From: a bacterium
GTDB taxonomy: Bacteria > SZUA-79 > Acidulodesulfobacterales > Acidulodesulfobacteraceae
Direction of reading: 5' to 3'
Assembly (NCBI GenBank): GCA_021822625.1
Contig: JAKAQK010000002.1
Coordinates: 1-48,227 of the forward strand
Length of the DNA stretch: 48,227 nt
The position numbers and the translations under genes were made by a program. The notes under the pieces are model-generated. The model was not told where the DNA came from. It did not search any database and saw only the letters and a list, made by a program, of their open reading frames with translations. Shown here piece by piece: positions 16,155-23,423 of this stretch. The stretch's first letter is position 1; every line of letters begins with the position of its first letter.

Positions 16155-16823
16155 TTATTTAATAGATTTAATATAATTAGCGCTGATATAATTATCAACC
16201 TGCTCTTCAAAATAGATTCTAATGCTAAATCTATCAATGGAATATTTTGGTTTTAAATAATCATCTATGTAGATATCCGTTAATTTATCGTCCATCTCTA
16301 AGAGTCTTTTTATAAATAATTTAGTATTAAAATTAGAATCTGCCTTTAAGGAATTATCTATCATTTTCTTAAATCCGCATTTCCTCGATATAGCATATAA
16401 ATCATAGTAATCCCTTATTTTTTCTCTGCCTATCAATGCATCAACTTTCATTGCCGTTAAAATACTGAGGTCTGCAATCTTTATATTTTTGAACAATATT
16501 TTATTGTTTTCGTGCAATAAATACTCAAACTTTGAATAAGCGCAAAAGGTAATTTTTACATTGTCTATATAAAAATCTAACTGCTCTTCTTCATCCAGAG
16601 TATTTATAATTTTATAGTTTTTATTGCTTAATTTATCTATGAGTTTTCTTATATTTTTTTTGTCCAAAATATTAGATGATGCGGAATAAAAAAAATCAAG
16701 GTCTTCGGAAAATCTGTGCTTTAAATAGTAGGATAATGCAGAACCGCCTGTAAAAATAAATCCTTCAATCTCTTTATATTCAGAAAGTTCTAAAAGTAAT
16801 TTTTCTGTCTCTTTTAACCACAT
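16155..16823 (-). CDS. AbiEii/AbiGii-type nucleotidyltransferase (toxin-like)
   Basis: 222-residue protein of the nucleotidyl transferase AbiEii/AbiGii toxin family. Seen: FIFTGGSALSYYLKHRFSED then LDFFYS (residues about 22-47) with the GGS, HR.S and DLDFF elements of this fold, and LSILTAMKVDALIGREKIRD followed by YYDLYAI. These enzymes transfer nucleotides to RNA or protein targets and are the toxic half of type IV toxin-antitoxin and abortive-infection pairs. The upstream small gene (16871-17239), 47 bp away, is the natural partner candidate. The 3' end is duplicated just downstream. No ribosome site is evident before the ATG. Toxicity is inferred from family. Confidence 0.8.
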   Translation of the reverse strand: MWLKETEKLLLELSEYKEIEGFIFTGGSALSYYLKHRFSEDLDFFYSASSNILDKKNIRKLIDKLSNKNYKIINTLDEEEQLDFYIDNVKITFCAYSKFEYLLHENNKILFKNIKIADLSILTAMKVDALIGREKIRDYYDLYAISRKCGFKKMIDNSLKADSNFNTKLFIKRLLEMDDKLTDIYIDDYLKPKYSIDRFSIRIYFEEQVDNYISANYIKSIK

Positions 16824-16870
16824 AAGTCGGCATTAATTAATTAATAATAATTAATAAATTATAAAATTAA

Positions 16871-17239
16871 TTATTTTTTCTGCGTCTTGATTTTGTACAT
16901 AGTAGGTAAAATAAGGTCAAAAAGTTTTAAAAGACCGGGGCTTCTGCTTAAATTTTTTTGTTTATATATCTTTTGCTCTTCTTTAGACAGCGAATTGCAA
17001 ATTAAGGCACTGCCTTTACCTTCGAATATCGGCCTTACGGTATTCCAATAAATATTCATAAATTCGTCGGTATCTATAAGATTAAAAAGCGTAAATATTT
17101 CTTCAAGCGTGCCGTATTTTAGAACCAGTTCAATTATAACAGACGCAGGCAATTCCGTTTTTTCTTTGTCGTAACTCCAGAAATGAGTTCTATTAATTTC
17201 ACGAGGCAAATTTTTAATTTTATACAACTTTTCTTTCAT
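16871..17239 (-). CDS. Putative antitoxin/partner of AbiEii-like toxin (DUF6922-like)
   Basis: 122-residue acidic/basic mixed protein without signal or membrane segment. The stretch NRTHFWSYDKEKTELPASVI then IELVLKYGTLEEIFTLFN resembles the short DUF6922-type motif (FW.....L....I...VL..G..EEI) that I associate with genes adjacent to AbiEii-type nucleotidyltransferases. It lies directly upstream of the nucleotidyltransferase on the same strand, the usual antitoxin-first order. Family recognition is from memory of the motif and not secure. No helix-turn-helix is obvious, so autoregulation by DNA binding is not implied. Confidence 0.55.
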   Translation of the reverse strand: MKEKLYKIKNLPREINRTHFWSYDKEKTELPASVIIELVLKYGTLEEIFTLFNLIDTDEFMNIYWNTVRPIFEGKGSALICNSLSKEEQKIYKQKNLSRSPGLLKLFDLILPTMYKIKTQKK

Positions 17240-17297
17240 AATTATATTATACGATAATAAAAAACATTTTCAATGCTTATAAAATATATAAAAATAC

Positions 17298-19727
17298 CTA
17301 AACAATCCAATTTATTATTTCATAATTTTTATTGGGAATTGACTCGTCAAAATACCCTGCTACGGGAATGCGTTCTATTTCGTATAATGAATTATTCTGA
17401 AAAGAAAGATTTGCGTAAAATTGTATATTTTCATCGGCATTAATATTTAAATATGATAAAGGTACCGATAATTCTAAAACATAGGCAAAACTCCCCTGAA
17501 TCTCATGTTTATTTCCAAAATTATCAATCATATATGAATTTACGTTGGTAGAGTTATTGACCGACTTGAATTCATTTATTATTTTAAAATTATTCGGTTT
17601 TAAAAAATTGATTATAAATTCCTTATCTTTTAAATTTTCTATACGCTTCTTAAAAAAATCTATTCTGAAAAACATATTGGATTTATTGAATCCATATCTT
17701 ATGCTTCTAATATAACGGTTTGAGTGCGCCATTGCCTTTCCTGATGTAAGGGCCGTAAAATAAACAGCGCTGCCGAGCCATTCAAAATAATTGTCTATAT
17801 AGCCGTTAATCGTAGGAGTTATAAAACATACCATTTGTATACTAGGTTTAACTGCCTGTTTTCCTTTAAATATCGGTATAAAATATTCATCGGGAATCGG
17901 TTTGTCTAACATTCTGTAAATATTAGATAGATGAATTCTGTATAAAGCGTCGTATTCGTCGTCAATTCCGGATGTTCTGTCGTCTCCGTACCACCAGTTA
18001 TAATCGCTTCCTTCGGCAATATATATCTGCTCCCAAGCTTTTTTAAAATCATTTTCTTTTATCGCTGCATCTTTCAGGTTAACAAGCCAGTCTCTAGTTT
18101 GTGAAAGCAAATCCCATGATTTGTTGTCCTCCTCATCGCCTATCCATATATTAAAATTATGGTCTATCCATGAGCCGGGGTATATTAGCGGAATATTATA
18201 CAACTTGTTAAAATCATAATCGTTTGCACTGTTCCATCTGATGTCTTCTATGTCTTCCGCATCGTAATTATTATTTTTGTTGCTTATATTGTTATTGCCG
18301 TTATTATTATTATTAGTTTCATTAATATTTTCGGCAGTTTTTATAACGGTAGCGTCACTATTATTATTGCTTTTATTAAAATTTTTATCGTTTATTATTT
18401 TATTATCAGAATTATTTTCAATATGTTCCAAATATTCGCTAATTGTTACCGTTTTTATAGATTTTTCTTTTGAAAGACCTTCGTATAAATAATTAAAAAA
18501 ATCCAATGCATTATTCCGATAGTATTCCCAGGCGTTTTCTCCGTCAAGGATTATGGGCACTATTCCATATCCTTTTTTATTTATATCTTGAATAGTTACA
18601 TGTATATTTTTAATGTAATTTATTAATTCTGAAGCTGCATTTTTCGGGTCATAATTGGCATATCTAAAACCTATAAGATCGGAAATTGACCTATCTCTAA
18701 AAAAAATATATAAAAATCCTCCGTTTCTTTTTATAATATAAGGTTTATATAAAAATTTTCTATTTTGAATATTGTTTAAATTAATGCCTATGGAATTTGC
18801 AAGAATGTCTTCATCGGTAGCAATCCATTTTAATTTATTGCCTATCATAATATTTACCGCATTTTCGCTAACGCTGCCTTCGGAAGGCCACATCCCCTTT
18901 AAGTTATAATTCAACTCATCTTTAAAATACTCTATGCTTTTTTTTATTTGAATTTCAGCATCTTCAGGGTGCCTGAAAGCATTTTTAGGCAGCGAAACTT
19001 TAGGATTGCTAAAATTTGCGACATTTGTATCGCATAATAGCGGAAGTATAGGGTGATAAAACGGACTGCCCGATAATTCAATCTGTTTATTGTTAATTAA
19101 TTCTTGAATAGCAGGAATAAACTTTTTTAAAATTTCCGGTATCTTGATATTTATTAACTCAGCTTTTTCTTCTTCGGTAAAATTATAATCCTTTACCTTT
19201 AGTCCGTTTAAAAATTTATCGTTTAATATTGACAGAGGGTCTATCCATAAAAGATTAAATAAAACTATAATATCGATATAATCCTGTTCGCTAAATGCAT
19301 TTATTTTGTCTATATCTTGAATTAAATCAGAATTTTGGTTCGAAAGAATCAATGATAATTCATAAAAATGTTTGCTCTTTTTTATAAAGTTATCGCTGCT
19401 TCTGCAAGCGGAAAAAAATTTATTTATTATAAATATTTTATCTTCAGCAGATAATTCTGCAACTTTAGTCTTTGATATTCTTAAAAATATATCAAGAGAA
19501 GCGTTTTCAAAGTTATCGGAATAGTCTTTAAGCTGCGTTAATAAGGAAGGGGAATAATTGAACGTACATTTAATATCGGGAAAATTCTTTACAAGCTGCG
19601 CCATATAAAGGTAATCCTTTGTGCCGTGCAGCCTTGCCCACGGCATAAGATATTCGTTCGCGTAATTATCTTTATAATAAGGCTGATGAAAATGCCAGAT
19701 AAAGGCTACATTTAAAGGATAATCCAT
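17298..19727 (-). CDS. Glycoside hydrolase family 57 (alpha-amylase/glucanotransferase type)
   Basis: 809-residue GH57 protein acting on alpha-glucans. Seen: N-terminal VAFIWHFHQPYYKD and WARLHGTKDYLYMAQLV; the catalytic nucleophile near Glu283 in GMWPSEGSVSENA; and the acid/base Asp near 395 in IILDGENAWEYY. The C-terminal third has the beta-sandwich character of GH57 enzymes of this length. A large Asn-rich insert (about residues 445-485) precedes IRWNSANDYDFN. Exact specificity (amylase, 4-alpha-glucanotransferase) cannot be told from motifs. It starts 3 bases after the TPR gene's stop, so the two are probably translationally coupled. It may process the glycogen made by GlgA. Confidence 0.9.
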   Translation of the reverse strand: MDYPLNVAFIWHFHQPYYKDNYANEYLMPWARLHGTKDYLYMAQLVKNFPDIKCTFNYSPSLLTQLKDYSDNFENASLDIFLRISKTKVAELSAEDKIFIINKFFSACRSSDNFIKKSKHFYELSLILSNQNSDLIQDIDKINAFSEQDYIDIIVLFNLLWIDPLSILNDKFLNGLKVKDYNFTEEEKAELINIKIPEILKKFIPAIQELINNKQIELSGSPFYHPILPLLCDTNVANFSNPKVSLPKNAFRHPEDAEIQIKKSIEYFKDELNYNLKGMWPSEGSVSENAVNIMIGNKLKWIATDEDILANSIGINLNNIQNRKFLYKPYIIKRNGGFLYIFFRDRSISDLIGFRYANYDPKNAASELINYIKNIHVTIQDINKKGYGIVPIILDGENAWEYYRNNALDFFNYLYEGLSKEKSIKTVTISEYLEHIENNSDNKIINDKNFNKSNNNSDATVIKTAENINETNNNNNGNNNISNKNNNYDAEDIEDIRWNSANDYDFNKLYNIPLIYPGSWIDHNFNIWIGDEEDNKSWDLLSQTRDWLVNLKDAAIKENDFKKAWEQIYIAEGSDYNWWYGDDRTSGIDDEYDALYRIHLSNIYRMLDKPIPDEYFIPIFKGKQAVKPSIQMVCFITPTINGYIDNYFEWLGSAVYFTALTSGKAMAHSNRYIRSIRYGFNKSNMFFRIDFFKKRIENLKDKEFIINFLKPNNFKIINEFKSVNNSTNVNSYMIDNFGNKHEIQGSFAYVLELSVPLSYLNINADENIQFYANLSFQNNSLYEIERIPVAGYFDESIPNKNYEIINWIV

Positions 19728-19730
19728 TTT

Positions 19731-20378
19731 TTAACGTTTAGAATTCAGTTGAATAAGATTTTCAATATGACCGCGGCTTTTAGTCATAGCATCATTTTCA
19801 AGCATTTTTTTATAAACGGCGACAGCCTGCTTCGGTTTGCCCATCATCGTATAAATTGAAGCTTCTTCCAACATTGCATATTCTTTGAGTTTTACGTCAT
19901 TTATTTTAGCCATTTTCTTTAAATAATCAATGGCTTTTAAGTTATTTTTCTGATTTAGTTCAGCCGTTACCATATTACTGTATGCTAAATAGGTAATATT
20001 ATTTTTATGCGGAATAGGTTCATGAACGGTATATTTTCTAAAATATATTATAGCTTTTTTATAATTTCTTAACAAAAGCTCGTCAGAACCTAAATAGAAA
20101 TTTGCGATAATTTCGGCTTTAGTTCCGCTATATTTTGTCTTTAGCCCTCGCAGCACAATAATAGATTTCTTGACATTTTTGAGATTGCCTGTTTTTGAAT
20201 CTCCAACGGAAAGATATAATCTAACCCCTTTGCCTAATAAAGCATAAGCTCTGCCTTCCCTATATCCGTTATAATATTTATATCCTATTATGCCGCCTGC
20301 TATTATTACAATGCCTATACAGCAAAAAATAATTAATTTTTTGTTCTTCTTGAAAAATTCTTCTACGTCAATCGCCAT
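19731..20378 (-). CDS. Membrane-anchored TPR-like protein (YfgM-type)
   Basis: 215 residues: a short cytoplasmic N-terminus beginning MAIDVEEFFKKNKK, one transmembrane segment (about 15-33, LIIFCCIGIVIIAGGIIGY), then an extracytoplasmic helical region with tetratricopeptide-like repeats (e.g. NFYLGSDELLLRNYKKAIIY and MMGKPKQAVAVYKKML). The layout matches the YfgM/TPR_21 type that associates with the Sec translocon or periplasmic chaperones; that role is only an analogy. AAGGACG stands 6 bases before ATG. The upstream sequence repeats this ribosome-site block about three times. It is coupled to the GH57 gene behind it. Confidence 0.7.
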   Translation of the reverse strand: MAIDVEEFFKKNKKLIIFCCIGIVIIAGGIIGYKYYNGYREGRAYALLGKGVRLYLSVGDSKTGNLKNVKKSIIVLRGLKTKYSGTKAEIIANFYLGSDELLLRNYKKAIIYFRKYTVHEPIPHKNNITYLAYSNMVTAELNQKNNLKAIDYLKKMAKINDVKLKEYAMLEEASIYTMMGKPKQAVAVYKKMLENDAMTKSRGHIENLIQLNSKR

Positions 20379-20379
20379 G

Positions 20380-20482
20380 TTTATCGTCCTTATTAGTTTA
20401 TTATCCTGATTAATTTATCGTCCTTATTATAGTATATTGTCCTAATTAATTTCTCGTCTTTATTAATTTATTGTTCTAATTT
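20380..20482 (-). repeat. Three imperfect ~35-bp repeats in the leader of the TPR gene
   Basis: Units 20380-20413 (34 bp), 20414-20449 (36 bp) and 20450-20482 (33 bp) share TTTATCGTCCTTATTA and a second GTCCTAATTAA-like block. On the coding (minus) strand each unit carries AGGAC/AGGAT ribosome-site-like cores. The unit nearest the gene supplies the actual Shine-Dalgarno before ATG 20378. Confidence 0.6.
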
Positions 20483-20554
20483 ATTTATTTATTTTATATT
20501 TTAATTTCTATTTTATTTTTTAAAATTAAATTTTTCATATTAGAGCGTAATTTT

Positions 20555-21223
20555 TTAAGATTTGTATTTTTGCGACAGCTCATCGGCATTTTTCTTTATT
20601 TCTTTTAATTCGGAAATATTAAGTCCAGCGCCGAAAGCAATATTGTTGTAGATATTTTCTGTTAAAATATCATCGGGCGAATGAGCATCGCTTGAAATTA
20701 TTAATTTTGCCCCTGTGCGTTTTGCAATTTGGAAAACGATACCATTGGATAAGCAATGCCCCTTTCTGTAGGTCAGTTCAAGAAAAATATTTTTATTTTT
20801 AGCCAATAGAGCTTCTTCTTCGGTTAACAGTCCGGGATGGGCAAGAATATCGATATCCTCATTTAATGCAGCCAAATTAGTCCCTTTTTCAACCGGTTCG
20901 CTTAGCGTTTCTCCGTGAACTACAACTATTTTGGCGCCGGCCTTTCTTGCTAAATTTACCGCTTCGCCTATTAACGACGGCGGCACGTGGGTTATTTCTA
21001 CACCCGGCAATACTCGGAACTTATTATTGTTTTTAATATTTTCGGCATTAATTTTGTTACTTACCGCGATAATACCGGATAATATATATTCAATATTAGA
21101 GAAGTCGGCATGGTCTGTAATAGCAAGAGTTTCTATGCCGGAATAAGCTGCTCTTCTAATCAATTCGGAAGGCACCAGTTCGCCGTCTGAAAATAATGTG
21201 TGTGTGTGAAAATCTGATATCAA
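20555..21223 (-). CDS. PHP-domain metal-dependent hydrolase
   Basis: 222 residues with the PHP metal-site order: DFHTHTLFSDGE, TDHADFS, GVEITHVPP, VVVHGETLSEP, ILAHPGLL and ISSDAHSPDD. PHP enzymes hydrolyse phosphoester bonds (histidinol-phosphatase or YcdX-like); the true substrate is not deducible here. The start codon is TTG at 21223, supported by GGAG 6 bases upstream and by the HTHT motif lying right at the N-terminus, as is normal for the fold. It is monocistronic, between miaB and the TPR gene. Confidence 0.85.
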   Translation of the reverse strand: MISDFHTHTLFSDGELVPSELIRRAAYSGIETLAITDHADFSNIEYILSGIIAVSNKINAENIKNNNKFRVLPGVEITHVPPSLIGEAVNLARKAGAKIVVVHGETLSEPVEKGTNLAALNEDIDILAHPGLLTEEEALLAKNKNIFLELTYRKGHCLSNGIVFQIAKRTGAKLIISSDAHSPDDILTENIYNNIAFGAGLNISELKEIKKNADELSQKYKS

Positions 21224-21333
21224 AAATTTCTCCGTATATAAATTATAATTGCATAATGTCGATGCGTTCGCACATGTAATATTTATAGTTATATAATTTC
21301 AAAAGCAAAAAAATATGATGGCATTTATTTAAT

Positions 21334-21376
21334 TATTCATTTAAATTAATTATTTAATTAATTAATTAAATGAATA
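21334..21376. repeat. 11-bp A/T-rich inverted repeat
   Basis: TATTCATTTAA (21334-21344) and TTAAATGAATA (21366-21376) are perfectly complementary, with a 21-base A/T spacer that can extend the pairing. It adjoins the hairpin at 21373-21404, between PHP and miaB. Confidence 0.55.
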
Positions 21377-21404
21377 TCGCTTTGCTGCATGCAAGCAGGA
21401 TATT
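21373..21404 (-). terminator. Candidate terminator hairpin after miaB
   Basis: On the minus strand, AATATC (21404-21399) pairs with GATATT (21378-21373), enclosing GCTTGC and GCAAAGC, which pair with one bulge around an ATGCA loop. It starts 6 bases after the miaB stop and is followed by T-rich CATTTAATTAATT. It is a moderate, not textbook, rho-independent terminator. Confidence 0.4.
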
Positions 21405-21409
21405 GTTAG

Positions 21410-22903
21410 TTAAATAACTTCCCCATATAATTTATTGCTTACAACCTCTGTTATTTTAATATTAATTTTAATTAAATCGCTTTCGGATTTTTCGAAAGTT
21501 GAATTTAGTAAAAATTCAGACATTTTTTTCATATCAAAATTTTTTAGATATACAGTCCTTTCATTAGGAGTAATTCCTTTATAAAATATACCTTTATTGA
21601 TTATTTCGGAATTATAATCGTCATCCTCCGCTATTTTTTCTATTATAACATCATAATAATTTCCTATCAATTTATTTAAAGACGAAACAAAAATATTTTT
21701 TTGCAGGTTAAATAATTTGTTTAATCTTTCTTTCTTTATTTCTAACGGTACATCGTCTTTGTAATTTAAAGCTGCCGTAAAAGGTCTCGGCGAATATTGA
21801 AATCCGTAAATAGACTCGAACCCCGTTTCTTTTACCAAAGACAGTGTTTGCTCGAAATCCTCGTCAGTTTCTCCGGGAAAACCGACAATTATATCGGTTG
21901 ATAATAATATATCCGGACAATTTGATTTTAGCTTTTTTATGAGGTTTAGATAGTCTTCTCGATCATAACCCCTGTTCATCAATTTTAATATCTTGTCTGA
22001 ACCTGATTGAACGGGCAGATGCAAACTCTTAGATATTTTATTTTCTTTTCCGATAAGTTCGATTACTTCATCACTCATATCTTTAGGATGAGATGTTAAA
22101 AATTTTATTTTTTTTATATTTTTTATTTCTATAATTTTTTTAAGTAGATATGCAAAATTATAATCTGAGTTTTCCGGAGATTTATAAGAATTTACATTTT
22201 GCCCCAATAGAATAATTTCTTTTACATTTTTTTCCGCATATTTTTCTGCAGTTTGTAATAACATCTTTAAGGGTATATATTTTTCCGCCCCTCTGACATA
22301 CGGAACTATACAATAACTGCAAAAATTATTGCAGCCCTCCGTTATTTTTAAATATTGCGTGCTATTCAATAATCTTTTATTCTCGGACCTGAGGTTAAAA
22401 GATTTTTCCAATCTTTTATAATAATTTTCGGCATCATCCCCGCCGTTGCTATTATCCGCATTAACGGTATCAATATTTAATAAAGATTTAAATTCTTTTT
22501 CAAGTATATCCGGAATGGATAAAATATCTTCGGGGCTCACGTAATAATTTACCGGCAGTTCTTTATTTTCTGAATTTTTCGCAATTTTTATGACGTTATC
22601 TTCAATATTATTTCCATTTATATTTATATTTTTTATATTTGTATTTTGTCTGAGCTTTTGCTGGGCATAGCATCCCGCAAGTATTATTTTTTTATTTTTA
22701 TCTGCTATACGTCCAATATCGGATAATATTTTATGGTCTGCATTATCTCTGACGCTGCATGTATTTAAAATTATGATATCAGCGTCAATTAACGATGCTG
22801 CTTTTTTAAATCCTTTAAAGATTAGCCCTTCTTCGAGAAATTCGGAGTCGTGAAAATTCATCTGACATCCGTAGGTTTTAATATAAAAACTTATATCTTT
22901 CAT
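21410..22903 (-). CDS. miaB: tRNA-2-methylthio-N6-dimethylallyladenosine synthase MiaB
   Basis: Radical SAM methylthiotransferase modifying A37 of tRNAs that read UNN codons. Seen: the N-terminal cluster domain with KTYGCQMNFHDSEFLEEG and LNTCSVRDNADHK plus the third Cys in LAGCYAQQK; radical SAM motif TEGCNNFCSYCIVPYVRGAE; LPVQSGSDKILKLMNRGYDR; TDIIVGFPGETDEDF; and a C-terminal TRAM-like region. NTCSVRDNAD favours MiaB over MtaB and RimO. An Asn/Asp-rich insert of about 60 residues sits between the first two domains. I start at ATG 22903; an in-frame TTG at 22915 would add four residues. Neither has a clear ribosome site. Confidence 0.93.
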   Translation of the reverse strand: MKDISFYIKTYGCQMNFHDSEFLEEGLIFKGFKKAASLIDADIIILNTCSVRDNADHKILSDIGRIADKNKKIILAGCYAQQKLRQNTNIKNININGNNIEDNVIKIAKNSENKELPVNYYVSPEDILSIPDILEKEFKSLLNIDTVNADNSNGGDDAENYYKRLEKSFNLRSENKRLLNSTQYLKITEGCNNFCSYCIVPYVRGAEKYIPLKMLLQTAEKYAEKNVKEIILLGQNVNSYKSPENSDYNFAYLLKKIIEIKNIKKIKFLTSHPKDMSDEVIELIGKENKISKSLHLPVQSGSDKILKLMNRGYDREDYLNLIKKLKSNCPDILLSTDIIVGFPGETDEDFEQTLSLVKETGFESIYGFQYSPRPFTAALNYKDDVPLEIKKERLNKLFNLQKNIFVSSLNKLIGNYYDVIIEKIAEDDDYNSEIINKGIFYKGITPNERTVYLKNFDMKKMSEFLLNSTFEKSESDLIKINIKITEVVSNKLYGEVI

Positions 22904-22940
22904 AAAATTGGTCAATTTTATAATATTGCTCGGTAAATCG

Positions 22941-22961
22941 AATAATAATAATAATAATAAT
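22941..22961. repeat. (AAT)7 microsatellite upstream of miaB
   Basis: Seven consecutive AAT triplets, 38 bases upstream of the miaB start. Such a tract is prone to slippage and could change spacing in the miaB leader. No promoter elements are clear around it. Confidence 0.75.
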
Positions 22962-23078
22962 TAAATGATAATATTAAGAAAAAGCCAACAAATAAATAAA
23001 TGAATAAATTATAAATATAAAATACAAATGAGCTTTTTATAGATAAAGCGATAAAATCATGCCGGACGGATAATAATG

Positions 23079-23363
23079 CTAAACATTTTCTTTTATGAGG
23101 TTGTTTTTGCAGATTTTACTCATTTTGAAAAATGGAACTAATTTCTCTTTTACTTTAATATTTTCTCCTGTTTTAGGATTTCTACCTTCGTATGATTTGT
23201 ATTCTTTTATTTTAAAACTTCCGAAACCTCTTATTTCTATTCTTACATGTTGAGCAAGAGCGTTCACCATGGTATCTAATATAGAATTTACTATTGCTTC
23301 TGCTACCTTAACGGAAATTTTGTTCTGCTCCGCAAATAATTCTATAAATTCCGCTTTATTCAT
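23079..23363 (-). CDS. HU/IHF-family DNA-bending protein
   Basis: Small nucleoid protein with the HU/IHF core: RIEIRGFGSFKIKEYKSYEG, then RNPKTGE with the DNA-intercalating Pro, then PFFKMSK. The RGFGSF and Arg-Asn-Pro arm resemble IHF-beta slightly more than HU, but a firm subtype is not possible by eye. ATG at 23363 is chosen: AGAGG lies 6-7 bases upstream. The alternative GTG at 23369 overlaps this Shine-Dalgarno and would add two residues. It sits between priA and miaB. Confidence 0.9.
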   Translation of the reverse strand: MNKAEFIELFAEQNKISVKVAEAIVNSILDTMVNALAQHVRIEIRGFGSFKIKEYKSYEGRNPKTGENIKVKEKLVPFFKMSKICKNNLIKENV

Positions 23364-23423
23364 ATTCACCTCTAAATATTAAAGAAGATATTGCTATAAT
23401 AATTTGCTAAGCTACATATATTA

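Noticed and set aside
20380-20482. CRISPR array
   Set aside because: Repeats are contiguous, imperfect and without spacers.
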